Source: Akkermansia muciniphila (GTDB lineage Bacteria; Verrucomicrobiota; Verrucomicrobiia; Verrucomicrobiales; V1-33). Taken from it: a stretch of DNA of 32,633 nt. A model generated the notes under the pieces. The model was not told the origin of the DNA, made no database searches, and saw only the letters and a list, made by a program, of their open reading frames with translations. Shown one piece after another: positions 23,445 to 32,487 of the stretch; within the stretch, counting starts at the first letter, position 1, and the number at the start of each line of letters is the position of its first letter. The stretch is from the NCBI GenBank assembly GCA_945900785.1, contig CAMDJM010000054.1, positions 1 to 32,633 of the forward strand, given 5' to 3'. Made by a program: the position numbers and the translations under genes.

Positions 23445-24126
23445 AGGCAAGGGCGTAGCCTTTGCCGCGGACGGTGAGGATGACGTGGGGGTTGGCGGAG
23501 TCGTCGCGGAGCTTGGCGCGGAGGTTGGCGACGTGCATGTCGATGGTGCGGGTGGCGCTGGCGCTGGCGGGGAGACGCCAGACGCGGAGGAGGATTTCCT
23601 CGCGGCTGAGGGCTCGGCCCGGATGGGCGGCGAGGTAGCGGAGGACGGCGATTTCGCGTTCAGACAAGGGCTCTCGGGTGCCATCGTGATGGCGGACTTC
23701 ACAACGGGCGAGGTCGGCGGTGCCGCCAGGGAAGTCGAGGCTTTCAATCTCCTGCGGGCGCTCCGGGGAGCGGCGGAGCACGGCGTTGACGCGGGCGAAG
23801 AGTTCCCGCGCTCCGAAGGGTTTGACCATGTAGTCGTCGGCCCCAAGGTTCAGGCCCTTCACCCGGTCGGCCTCCGCTCCCATGGCGCTGAGAATGATGA
23901 CCGGGGTGGTGGGCCGCAGTTCGCGGACTTTCCTTAAAATAGATAGTCCATCCACATGGGGCAGGACGAGATCCAGCAGGAGCAGGTCAAAATTGGCGCG
24001 GGTGATGACTTCCATGCCGGCCCGGCCATCGGCGGCGTGCAGCGTGTCGTAGCCGGTGGCGGACAGGGCGTCCAGCAAACCGGTGCGGATGGCAGCGTCG
24101 TCTTCGATGACCAGGACGGTGGGCAT
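23443..24126 (-). CDS. OmpR/PhoB-type response regulator
   Basis: This 227-residue transcription factor has a receiver domain (about 2-115) with acidic pocket E8, D9 and D10, phosphoacceptor D52 in LLLDLVLPHVDG, S80 in IILSAMG and K102 in VKPFG. A winged-helix DNA-binding domain follows (about 130-225), ending in TIDMHVANLRAKLRDD and VRGKGYALA. When phosphorylated by the histidine kinase encoded downstream it should bind direct-repeat DNA sites; the targets are unknown. The stop codon lies within the right arm of the REPIN-like repeat. The start is preceded by a C-rich run without a Shine-Dalgarno site. A VWA protein gene lies 138 bases upstream on the same strand, separated by heptamer repeats. 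Confidence 0.93.
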   Translation of the reverse strand: MPTVLVIEDDAAIRTGLLDALSATGYDTLHAADGRAGMEVITRANFDLLLLDLVLPHVDGLSILRKVRELRPTTPVIILSAMGAEADRVKGLNLGADDYMVKPFGARELFARVNAVLRRSPERPQEIESLDFPGGTADLARCEVRHHDGTREPLSEREIAVLRYLAAHPGRALSREEILLRVWRLPASASATRTIDMHVANLRAKLRDDSANPHVILTVRGKGYALA

Positions 24127-24145
24127 GGGTGGGGGGAGGGGGGGA

Positions 24146-24252
24146 GTTATTGGTTACTGGTTATTAGTTATCAGGGGCGGTGCTCTGACGGGGTCGGGGG
24201 GAGTATACCGCATGAGCAAGGGGCTGGCTACTAATAACCAGCAACTGATAAC
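24146..24252. repeat. inverted pair of GTT-heptamer arrays
   Basis: Four heptamers (GTTATTG, GTTACTG, GTTATTA, GTTATCA at 24146-24173) face three inverse ones (TAATAAC, CAGCAAC, TGATAAC at 24232-24252). The arms match over about 20 bases with a few mismatches across a loop of 58 bases. The element occupies the gap between the VWA and regulator genes. Confidence 0.75.
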
Positions 24253-24264
24253 CTTGACCCATAT

Positions 24265-25392
24265 TCACTTCCACTCAAACCCCGCTTTAGCGGCCTGGGC
24301 GCGGATGGTTTTGGCGATGGCGGTGTCCAGGCTGTCGGGGCCGGTGGGCACTTTGGCCTGGGCGGCGAGGAAGGCTTCGCGGGCCTGGCTGAGAACGCGG
24401 ATCTTTTCCTGCACGGCGGTGCGCTCGGCGGCGAGTTTGGCGATGTGGGCTTTGAGATCGGCCTCGTTCAAGGCGCGGAGTTCTTCCGGGAGATCGGTTT
24501 TTTTGAGGGTGGTGGGATCGACTTTGTCCTTGGTGACGGCGTCGACGAGGTCCCATTTGCTGTTATCGTAGTTGGCGTAGGCCTTGGTCAGGGCGCGGGT
24601 GACAGGGGCGGAGGGCGCGGCGCTGGCGGCATTGGCATCCTGCGCCACCTGGTTGGCGGCTTTCTCTTCGCGCAGGGCTCCATAACCGCAGTAAGTTTTA
24701 TTGATGTCGATTCCGAGCTTCGCGATTTCGGCATCCTGCGGGCAGGGGACGTGGGCGATGGCCTTGTCCTGGTCGATGCAAAGGTAACTGCCCTCCGCCA
24801 GCATGGCTCCCTGCTGCCAGCCGCCGTTGATGCCATCCTGACTGCTGCCGCAGTGGATGGTGTTCACGGTGATGCCTTTGGCGAGGGCTGACTTGCAGGA
24901 CTCGACGGAGGAAACCGGGCCCTGGGTGAAGGGTTCGTTGCCGGCAATGAAGATGGTTTTGTAAACAGCCGCCTCGGCGCTCCAGGTGAGGGATTGGGCG
25001 GCCTCGCGAATCACGGCACCGCAGTATTCCGAGCCGCCATTGGTGCTGAGGGCGAAGAGGCGGCGGCTGACTTCATCAAGGTCGCGGGTGAGCGGGGTGA
25101 TCTGGCGGACCCAGTGCTGGTCGGCGCTGAGGGAGTCATTGCCATATTCAAAAAGCGCGACCTCCACCTCCGGGGTGAGGCCGTTGCGCTTGGCGGTGTT
25201 GAATTCGTTGACGATTTTCCAGAGCTGGGCACGGGCTTGGTGGATGAGGCCTTCCATCGAGCCGCTGGTGTCGAGGAGGAGCGCCAGTTGGACCTTGGGA
25301 GCTGGTGCATCCGGAGCGGCGTGGAGGAGCGGGGCGGTGCTGGTGAGCAGGGCGAGAAATGCGGCGAGGGTAGTGGAGCGGGTGGCTTTCAT
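24265..25392 (-). CDS. exported VWA-domain protein
   Basis: This 375-residue protein has a signal peptide (1-25, ending LLHAA). A von Willebrand A domain follows (about 33-215) with the metal-ion-dependent adhesion site motif DTSGSM at 41-46 and a supporting Thr/Asp region (LSTNGGSEYCGAV, about 116-128). The central region has several cysteines (CGSSQDG, CIDQD, VPCPQD, TYCGYG), and the C-terminal 100 residues are an Ala/Lys/Glu-rich helical region. VWA proteins of this kind usually bind other proteins through a divalent metal; the partner is unknown. The gene is the first of three on this strand, before the regulator and kinase, and may be linked to their signal. It is divergent from the protease fusion gene. 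Confidence 0.85.
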   Translation of the reverse strand: MKATRSTTLAAFLALLTSTAPLLHAAPDAPAPKVQLALLLDTSGSMEGLIHQARAQLWKIVNEFNTAKRNGLTPEVEVALFEYGNDSLSADQHWVRQITPLTRDLDEVSRRLFALSTNGGSEYCGAVIREAAQSLTWSAEAAVYKTIFIAGNEPFTQGPVSSVESCKSALAKGITVNTIHCGSSQDGINGGWQQGAMLAEGSYLCIDQDKAIAHVPCPQDAEIAKLGIDINKTYCGYGALREEKAANQVAQDANAASAAPSAPVTRALTKAYANYDNSKWDLVDAVTKDKVDPTTLKKTDLPEELRALNEADLKAHIAKLAAERTAVQEKIRVLSQAREAFLAAQAKVPTGPDSLDTAIAKTIRAQAAKAGFEWK

Positions 25393-25569
25393 GGAGGAGG
25401 TGGAGTTGAGGTGGGTTGTCGAATGACAGGTCCAACTTCACCCAGGCATGGTGGGCCGTCTGTAAACGCCGTGTAAAATGTCTGTTCTTGCCCAATCCGG
25501 GCTGCGGGAGACTGCGCCGGGCTGCATTCTTTTTCTGGAAGCCGGCTGATGGGCTGCGTATCCTCTGGC

Positions 25570-27741
25570 ATGATACGTGCGGTTTTTCTTCTTCTTGTTT
25601 TGTCAGCACTCCCCGTGGCCCGGGCGGGCAATGAAGCGCTGGCGAAGCAGGTGAAGCCGGCCCTGGTAGCAATTTACCCGGCAGGCCGGGAGGGCACGGA
25701 AGCCGGGGTGGGCTCCGGTTTTGTGATTTCCGCCGATGGACTCATTGTGACGAATTTCCACGTGATCGGTGAAGGCCGGGCGCTGCGGGTGGAGTTTCCG
25801 GATGGCGTGAGCCGGGCCGTGACGGCGATCCATGCCTCGGACCGGACGCGGGATCTCGCAGTGATCCGTGTGGCCGGGGAAGGCCTGACGCCTTTGGAAC
25901 TGGGGGACTCTGCCAAGGTGGAACAAGGCACGCCGGCGGTGGTGATGGGGAATCCGCTAGGCTTCCGCTTCAGCATGGTGGAGGGCATGATCTCTGCCCG
26001 GCAGGAGGTGGAAGGCCGGCCCATGCTGCAGTTGGCCATGCCCGTGGAGCGTGGGAACAGCGGTGGACCTGTGCTGGACCGCGAGGGTAAAGTGCTGGGC
26101 ATTGTGACGCTGAAAAGTGCGGTCACGGCCAATCTCGGATTCGCGGTGCCGGTGAATGAACTCAAGGTGTTATTGGAAAAACCGAATCCTGTGGCCATGA
26201 AAAACTGGCTGACGATTGGGGCTCTGAATCCGAAGATCTGGCAGGTGCCGGAGTCCGGCAGTGCGCGCTGGTCCCAGCGGGCCGGGGTGCTGCAGGTGCG
26301 CGGCACGGCGGGTGGATTCGGCGGCCGCTTGGTGTGTCCCGCCGTCACCCCGCCGCCGCCCGTGCCTTATGAAATCAGCGTCCGGGTGAAGCTGGGTGAA
26401 GAATCCGGGGCGGCCGGCCTGGCTTTTTGTTCGGATGGCGGGGAGGTGCATTACGGCTTTTACCCGACCAATGGCGGTCTGCGCTTTACGAAATTTGAGG
26501 GCGCGGATGTTTCCTCATGGACCATTCTGGAGCAAACGGTCTCCCCTCACTATCAGTCAGGAGGGTGGAACCACCTCCGCGTCCGGGTGGAAGCGGAAAA
26601 GGTGATCTGCTGGCTGAATCAGGAGATGATCTTCACCAGCCCTGACAAGGCGCTGCGGAGCGGTGCCGCCGGCCTCTGTCAATTCCGGGGCACGCCCGCA
26701 GACTTCCGGGATTTTAAAATGGGGACGGATCTTTCCACTGCCCCGGCGGGTGCCCCGCCGGAGTTGAGTGCAGCACTACAGGCCCTCGCCACCGGCACGG
26801 ATAACAGTAATGCCCGTGCCGCGCTGGCCACGGATCCCGCTGCGGTGCGCGCCTTGGCCATGGCGGAGGCTGCGGTGCTGGAAAAACGCGTCACCACCCT
26901 CCGCCAGTTGGCGGCGGAAGCTGCCGGGACGGCCACCATCCGGCAACTGGCCAAAACCATCGCGACGGACGAATCCGCCATTCCTCTGGCAGAAGCCGCC
27001 CTGCTGCTCGCGCAATTGGACAATCCGGAAGTGGACCCCGCGCCCTATCTGGGGGAAATCGGGCGGATGGCGGCCGACCTGCGCAGCGTCCTCACGGAAG
27101 CGGAGCGTGCCAGCCCCGCAGCCACTCTCGCCGCCTTGAACCGGTGGCTCTTCGCGGAAAATGGCTTCCACGGCTCGCGCGATGATTTTTCCAACAAATC
27201 CAACAGTTACCTCAATGAAGTGATCGATGACCGCGAGGGCCTCCCCATCACCCTGGCGGTGCTGCACATGGAATTGGCGCAACGGCTCGGCCTCAACGTC
27301 GTGGGCATCCCCCTGCCCGGGCGCTTCATCACCCAACTGCGCCTGCCGGACCATCCGGAGGGCGGCCCCTACATTGATGTCTTTGATGGTGGCCGGCTGA
27401 TGAACCGCCAGGAGGCCTCCGCCATGGTGCGGGAGACCACATTCACCGCGCCCCCGGAAAGCGCCTGGGAGCCTGCCAAAAAGCGCGGCATTTTGCTGCG
27501 TATGCTCAACAACCTCTCCTCGGAAGCCGTCAGCGCCGAAGACACCGGCAGGCTCCTGCGCTACGCCAGCGCCCAGATCGCCCTCGAGCCCGAAGCGGTG
27601 AATCCCCGCCTCCAGCGCTTTTATCTGCTCAGCCGGGCCGGCCGCCGCAGCGAGGCCAAAGCCGATGCCACCTGGCTGCTGGATCACCGCCCGCCCGGTT
27701 CAGACGAGGCCCAGCTCCGGCAAATGCTGGGCGATTTTTAA
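25570..27741 (+). CDS. exported serine protease fused to LamG-like and SirB1-type domains
   Basis: This 723-residue protein uses ATG at 25570 (MIRAVFLLLVLSALPVARAG), a typical signal peptide; an ATG at 25549 adds seven polar residues. Residues about 25-205 are an HtrA-type protease with intact triad: H64 in VTNFHVIG, D95 in RTRDLAVI and S164 in RGNSGGPV. There is no PDZ. Residues about 211-383 look like a concanavalin-type (LamG/DUF1080-like) beta sandwich. A helical linker follows. Residues about 504-605 match the SirB1-type transglutaminase-like domain: NSYLNEVIDDREGLPITLAV and LGLNVVGIPLPGRF, where family members usually have PGHF. A short TPR-like tail ends the protein. It is the third HtrA-like gene in 13 kb. 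The substrate is unknown. Confidence 0.85.
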   Translation: MIRAVFLLLVLSALPVARAGNEALAKQVKPALVAIYPAGREGTEAGVGSGFVISADGLIVTNFHVIGEGRALRVEFPDGVSRAVTAIHASDRTRDLAVIRVAGEGLTPLELGDSAKVEQGTPAVVMGNPLGFRFSMVEGMISARQEVEGRPMLQLAMPVERGNSGGPVLDREGKVLGIVTLKSAVTANLGFAVPVNELKVLLEKPNPVAMKNWLTIGALNPKIWQVPESGSARWSQRAGVLQVRGTAGGFGGRLVCPAVTPPPPVPYEISVRVKLGEESGAAGLAFCSDGGEVHYGFYPTNGGLRFTKFEGADVSSWTILEQTVSPHYQSGGWNHLRVRVEAEKVICWLNQEMIFTSPDKALRSGAAGLCQFRGTPADFRDFKMGTDLSTAPAGAPPELSAALQALATGTDNSNARAALATDPAAVRALAMAEAAVLEKRVTTLRQLAAEAAGTATIRQLAKTIATDESAIPLAEAALLLAQLDNPEVDPAPYLGEIGRMAADLRSVLTEAERASPAATLAALNRWLFAENGFHGSRDDFSNKSNSYLNEVIDDREGLPITLAVLHMELAQRLGLNVVGIPLPGRFITQLRLPDHPEGGPYIDVFDGGRLMNRQEASAMVRETTFTAPPESAWEPAKKRGILLRMLNNLSSEAVSAEDTGRLLRYASAQIALEPEAVNPRLQRFYLLSRAGRRSEAKADATWLLDHRPPGSDEAQLRQMLGDF

Positions 27742-27835
27742 GCACCACCACTCTGCCGCTTCCTCCATCCACGCCGCCGGAGCCTCTGCAAACTTTCCCC
27801 GGAGCGTCCAAGGCGTTGGAATTCATAAAAACCAC

Positions 27836-27864
27836 TTGCGTCCGGCAGGCTGCTGTGGGAGTCT
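27836..27864 (+). promoter_or_regulatory. candidate promoter of rplU-rpmA
   Basis: TTGCGT at 27836-27841 and GAGTCT at 27859-27864 are 17 bases apart, with an A-rich stretch just upstream. It matches the TTGCG box seen before the PSD1 gene and tRNA-Pro. The predicted leader is about 58 bases. Confidence 0.4.
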
Positions 27865-27928
27865 CCCGGCCCTCCCGCCCGGCTTTTCAGTTGAGGGGCA
27901 GGCTCACCACTTCATCAGGCTCAGGCAT

Positions 27929-28243
27929 ATGGCTTTCGCAATCATCAAAACCGGCGGTAAACAATACCGCGTTTCCCAAGGCATCAAATTCGACGTCGAG
28001 AAACTCGATGCTGAAGTTGGCAGTTCCATCACCTTGGATCAAGTCCTCTTCTACGGCACCGACAGCGAAAACCGCGTGGGCGATCCCCTCGTCGAAGGTG
28101 CCACCGTCACCGCCACCGTGCTCGACCAGCACCGCGATAAGAAAGTGATCAATTTCAAATTCAAGCGACGCAAAGGTTTCCACAAAACCAAAGGCCACCG
28201 CCGCCACCTGACCCGCCTCCAAGTCGAGTCCATCAACCTCTAA
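27929..28243 (+). CDS. rplU: 50S ribosomal protein L21
   Basis: This 104-residue protein is ribosomal protein L21, which binds 23S rRNA in the large subunit. The start [18 protein letters not shown] and the C-terminal basic signature [17 protein letters not shown] are diagnostic. Length is standard. The frame is open further upstream, but ATG at 27929 is the universal L21 start and fits the promoter at 27836. L27 follows after 22 bases in the usual rplU-rpmA operon, closed by a strong terminator. No Shine-Dalgarno site is evident, which is notable for a ribosomal protein gene. Confidence 0.98.
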   Translation: MAFAIIKTGGKQYRVSQGIKFDVEKLDAEVGSSITLDQVLFYGTDSENRVGDPLVEGATVTATVLDQHRDKKVINFKFKRRKGFHKTKGHRRHLTRLQVESINL

Positions 28244-28265
28244 TTTTTACCCCCACCCCACTTTT

Positions 28266-28535
28266 ATGGCCCACAAGAAAGGACAAGGTTCCGTCAAAAA
28301 CGGTCGCGACAGCCAGAGCAAACGCCTCGGTGTCAAGAAATTCGGCGGACAAGTCGTCATCGCCGGCAACATCATCATCCGCCAGCGCGGCACCAAGTGG
28401 GTTCCTGGAGCCAATGTTGGTCTGGGCAAGGATTACACCATCTTCGCCCTCACTGATGGCCGCGTCCGCTTCGACCGCGAAGGCCGCCGTGTGAATGTGG
28501 ATCAAGCCGAAGCGGCTGCTGCTGCCTTGAACTAA
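28266..28535 (+). CDS. rpmA: 50S ribosomal protein L27
   Basis: This 89-residue protein is ribosomal protein L27, whose N-terminal tail reaches the peptidyl transferase centre. It starts directly with [16 protein letters not shown], so there is no N-terminal extension of the kind processed in Firmicutes. [10 protein letters not shown] and IIRQRGTKW are the conserved core. It is the second gene of the rplU-rpmA operon. The bases before the ATG are C- and T-rich, without a Shine-Dalgarno site. A perfect terminator starts 28 bases after the stop. Confidence 0.98.
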   Translation: MAHKKGQGSVKNGRDSQSKRLGVKKFGGQVVIAGNIIIRQRGTKWVPGANVGLGKDYTIFALTDGRVRFDREGRRVNVDQAEAAAAALN

Positions 28536-28563
28536 GGATTCCTCGCTGATTTCAATCTACAAC

Positions 28564-28602
28564 GCGCAGGCGGACTGTTACCAGTCCGCCTGCGCTTTTT
28601 TT
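28564..28602 (+). terminator. strong intrinsic terminator of rplU-rpmA
   Basis: A perfect 13-bp GC-rich stem (28564-28576 with 28583-28595) closes a 6-base loop and is followed by seven T residues. Confidence 0.95.
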
Positions 28603-28766
28603 ATGCCCCGGCTTTCAACATCCCGCTTGCCGCTTGGCATCAGAGACAGGATCAAGGACGATTACCACGTAAGTCCCTTACTTCCTGCCCTTTGTGACCT
28701 TCTGCTCAAACTCTATACTCTTTTCCAGGTTGAAAGATAAATCCTGATAACCCGGTCCGGTTCATC

Positions 28767-29582
28767 TTATTTTTTCCAAAGATGGGAGCCATGGATGGGA
28801 TTTCCAGAATTCACTGGCCTTGGAGAAGAGGGGGCGTTGAACACGGGATTGGGCCGGGAAACAGTGGGTGGACAATAATTAATCACCGGCCCGGGGACGT
28901 AATAGTAGGAGGGCTGGGTATAATAATAATTCGGATAAGTCCGGTAATAATAGGTGCGGTAACGGTAGGATGATGTGGAATAATGGGATGGGTATTGCAG
29001 GCGTTGGTTCACCGCAGACACTTCGGACTGCAGTTTGGACAGGCGCTCTGCCATGGATTCCTTTTCCTCAGACTTTGTGCCGCTGGAGCGGGTGATTTCC
29101 TGTTGCTTGAGCAAAACCCGGTCTTCCTCAAAAAGGGTGGCAAGGTCATCCCGCCCGGCATCCTTCCAATCCTTGATTTTCTGGAGTAACTGCCCATCCA
29201 CCGCAGCATAATTGCTCTCTGCTTTGATCTCGTCAAAGATCGCGATACGCTCCTGCCTGACTTGGGAGTCCTGGGCGGCGCGTTCCGCTTCTGAGGGGGA
29301 TTTTTCCTCCTTCGGTGCACCGGGAGCAGGGACGCTTCCGGGCTCTTTGCCCCTGGTGTCCGGGCTGAAACGCTCTGCCAGATTTGACGGCAGGTCGACC
29401 ATCCGGATTTTACCGGCACCAGCCCGGTGTTCGACCCGCAGACCATCCGGCTCGACTTTCATGACGATGACTTTTTCCAAAGTGCGGCCGTCCCGCAGCT
29501 TCACGGTGCCTAATTCCACCGGGGCTGCCCTGAGAGGCAGTATGAAGAGACCTGACAGAAGGAGAGCGGGAAGTGCTTTCAT
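28767..29582 (-). CDS. exported coiled-coil protein with a Tyr-rich tail
   Basis: This 271-residue protein has a signal peptide (1-19, ending PLRAA). Residues about 25-64 form a small beta module, TVKLRDGRTLEKVIVMKV then GKIRMVDLP, of a kind I associate with secreted PVC-group proteins. A charged helical region follows (about 85-200, rich in Glu, Lys and Ala), ending in a coiled coil (ERLSKLQSEVSAVNQRLQ). Residues about 204-232 are very Tyr-rich (YRYRTYYYRTYPNYYY). The tail is Pro/Asn-rich. No catalytic motif is visible; the Tyr-rich part suggests an adhesive, crosslinked or surface role, but this is inference. It stands alone between the rpmA terminator and ribE. The bases before the start (ATTCTTTTT) resemble those of the propeller gene at 14169. 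Confidence 0.7.
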   Translation of the reverse strand: MKALPALLLSGLFILPLRAAPVELGTVKLRDGRTLEKVIVMKVEPDGLRVEHRAGAGKIRMVDLPSNLAERFSPDTRGKEPGSVPAPGAPKEEKSPSEAERAAQDSQVRQERIAIFDEIKAESNYAAVDGQLLQKIKDWKDAGRDDLATLFEEDRVLLKQQEITRSSGTKSEEKESMAERLSKLQSEVSAVNQRLQYPSHYSTSSYRYRTYYYRTYPNYYYTQPSYYYVPGPVINYCPPTVSRPNPVFNAPSSPRPVNSGNPIHGSHLWKK

Positions 29583-29697
29583 AAAAAGAATGGGACGGGG
29601 ATGCTCTGACGAACCGGCTTTTCAACCTATTCACTCTTTGCTGCGCTGCACTAAAAATTAACCCTTTTTTTGAAAGGCCTCCCATTGCCGGTTGCCG

Positions 29698-29717
29698 GGC
29701 CGGGGGTTCGGCCTTTT
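29698..29717 (+). other. hairpin with T-run just before ribE
   Basis: GGCCG at 29698-29702 pairs with CGGCC at 29709-29713, followed by TTTT, only nine bases before the ribE ATG. It resembles a small terminator or attenuator. The conserved blocks of an FMN riboswitch are absent, so no ligand control is claimed. Confidence 0.3.
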
Positions 29718-29725
29718 CCTCGGGC

Positions 29726-30322
29726 ATGTTTACTGGCATTGTAGAAAGTATTGGCCGCGTGGAAAATCTCAGCGTGACAACGAAAGGTGGGCGGCTGACC
29801 CTGGCTGGGGTTGATTTTGCGGATGAATTGTCCCTGGGCGAGAGTGTGTCGGTGAATGGCTGTTGCCTGACGGTTACGGAATCCGGTCAGGGCCGGGTGG
29901 CCTTCGATCTTCTCCAGGAGACGCTGCGGCTGACGAATCTGGGCGATTTGAGCCCGGCAGAGCCAGTGAATCTGGAGCGCGCTCTGAAGGCCAACGACCG
30001 GCTGAGCGGTCATTTTGTGCAGGGCCATGTGGATGGCAGCGCCCGTCTGATCGCGTATGAAGCGGAGGGACAGGATCACCGTCTGGTAGTAGAACTGCCG
30101 GAAGCGGGCCAGCGCTTGGTGGTGCCCAAAGGCTCCATCACCGTCAACGGCATCAGTCTGACGGTGGCCTTGCTGGAAAGCACGCGCTTCACCGTCTGGA
30201 TCACTCCGCACACGCATGCGGTGACCATGCTTCGCAACGCCCAGGCCGGCCAACGGGTGAACTTGGAATACGATTTCCTCGGAAAACAGGTGGAACGGTT
30301 GCTCGCCCTGCGGGGCTTGTGA
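29726..30322 (+). CDS. ribE: riboflavin synthase, alpha chain
   Basis: This 198-residue enzyme joins two molecules of 6,7-dimethyl-8-ribityllumazine to make riboflavin. It has the family's two similar lumazine-binding halves: the first starts at MFTGIVESIGRV with SVNGCCLTV (about 42-50), the second at about 95 with GHFVQGHVDG and TVNGISLTV. Length is normal. It stands apart from other rib genes and converges on the FtsB-like gene with a single base between the two stop codons. A hairpin with a T-run lies just before the start. Confidence 0.95.
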   Translation: MFTGIVESIGRVENLSVTTKGGRLTLAGVDFADELSLGESVSVNGCCLTVTESGQGRVAFDLLQETLRLTNLGDLSPAEPVNLERALKANDRLSGHFVQGHVDGSARLIAYEAEGQDHRLVVELPEAGQRLVVPKGSITVNGISLTVALLESTRFTVWITPHTHAVTMLRNAQAGQRVNLEYDFLGKQVERLLALRGL

Positions 30323-30323
30323 G

Positions 30324-30650
30324 TTACTTGCGTTTCTCAAAGCGGAAGACCACTTCGCCTTCCTTGTAAAGGTCCAGGTGATCCCGGGCCTTCAGTTCAA
30401 GATATTGGGGATCGGTATCGATCATCCGCAGCTCCGCTTCCTTGTCTTCCAACTGGTTGCGCAGGGCATCCCGATGGGCGGCGACCCCGCGGCCTTCCTC
30501 GTTCAATTGCCGGTAGCTGCGGAAACGGGGGAAAAACGGCACTGAAATGATCGCAATGAGCAGCAGAATACAACCGAGGCCCGCAAATCGGCTGACCGTG
30601 GACCAGATGGTCTGGGGTTCGTCCAGTTCGTCAATGACTTGGCGGGCCAT
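30324..30650 (-). CDS. ftsB: FtsB/DivIC-type septum formation protein
   Basis: This 108-residue bitopic membrane protein has a short cytoplasmic N-terminus, a membrane helix (about 22-42, FAGLGCILLLIAIISVPFF), a periplasmic coiled coil (about 48-80) and the C-terminal motif LKARDHLDLYKEGEVVFRF, typical of the FtsB/DivIC family. These proteins link FtsL and FtsQ in the divisome and help activate septal wall synthesis. The eno gene lies upstream on the same strand, and eno followed by ftsB is a common order in bacteria. The 119-base gap between them contains a heptamer-repeat hairpin. FtsB and DivIC cannot be told apart by sequence alone here. Confidence 0.88.
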   Translation of the reverse strand: MARQVIDELDEPQTIWSTVSRFAGLGCILLLIAIISVPFFPRFRSYRQLNEEGRGVAAHRDALRNQLEDKEAELRMIDTDPQYLELKARDHLDLYKEGEVVFRFEKRK

Positions 30651-30684
30651 GGGGGTGGGGAAGGGGCTTGGATTGCGGGGCCTG

Positions 30685-30763
30685 GTTATTGGCTATCAGG
30701 GGAATGCTGTGGAGGAGGCCTCCCAAGGTCCGTCCTGATAACCAATAACCTTTAACCGGTAAC
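30685..30763. repeat. heptamer hairpin between eno and ftsB
   Basis: Two heptamers (GTTATTG, GCTATCA at 30685-30698) face four inverse ones (TGATAAC, CAATAAC, CTTTAAC, CGGTAAC at 30736-30763). The inner arms pair over 17 bases with one mismatch and a loop of about 33 bases. The element lies seven bases beyond the eno stop codon and may limit read-through into ftsB. Confidence 0.75.
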
Positions 30764-30769
30764 TTTAAA

Positions 30770-32110
<1,341 letters not shown>

Positions 32111-32146
32111 TCAAAATTTGCCATGAACGTTTTAATCCCCGTCATT

Positions 32147-32172
32147 CCTGCCCTTTGCAAAGGCAAAGCAGG
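32147..32172. other. hairpin with a perfect 12-bp palindrome
   Basis: CCTTTGCAAAGG at 32152-32163 is a perfect palindrome, and CTTTG plus CCTG on the left can also pair with CAAAG and CAGG on the right. It lies between the divergent eno and tRNA-Pro promoters and could be an operator or a chance palindrome. Confidence 0.3.
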
Positions 32173-32248
32173 GACGCGGCTGGGAGAGTAGCGAAAAGGA
32201 GGACAACTGCCGGTTCCGGTTTATTTTTTAAGATCATGGAATTGCCGG

Positions 32249-32276
32249 TTGCGCGGGCGTTTGGGGAGCCCATACT
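32249..32276 (+). promoter_or_regulatory. candidate tRNA-Pro promoter
   Basis: TTGCGC at 32249-32254 and CATACT at 32271-32276 are 16 bases apart. Transcription would start near 32283, leaving an 18-base leader before the mature tRNA. Confidence 0.5.
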
Positions 32277-32300
32277 ACCAACCTGCCAAATTTGGCATTA

Positions 32301-32377
<77 letters not shown>

Positions 32378-32449
32378 TCTTAATTTTCAACGAGTTAACA
32401 ATACGGAAGGCGGGGACTAAGAACATTTCTAAGAACATGTCCATCCCAT

Positions 32450-32475
32450 CCCGTCCCAGTCCACGCGGGTTTTTT
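32450..32475 (+). terminator. intrinsic terminator after tRNA-Pro
   Basis: CCCGT at 32450-32454 pairs with GCGGG at 32465-32469 (one T-G pair), loop of ten bases, followed by six T residues. It lies 73 bases past the tRNA and about 13 bases before the IS end. Confidence 0.5.
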
Positions 32476-32487
32476 CAGGACTGAAGG

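Noticed and set aside
25486..25515. TTGCCC followed by GAGACT as a promoter for the protease fusion
   Set aside because: The spacing is only 14 bases, outside the usual 16-18.
29583..29725. FMN riboswitch before riboflavin synthase
   Set aside because: The region is too short and lacks the conserved FMN-element blocks; only a small hairpin with a T-run is present.
6166..30763. CRISPR array made by the repeated heptamers
   Set aside because: The units are 7 bases, contiguous and degenerate, with no spacers and no cas genes.
32417..32438. Direct repeat CTAAGAACAT, two copies with a 12-base period
   Set aside because: Two short copies can occur by chance, and they do not flank the IS end as a target duplication would.
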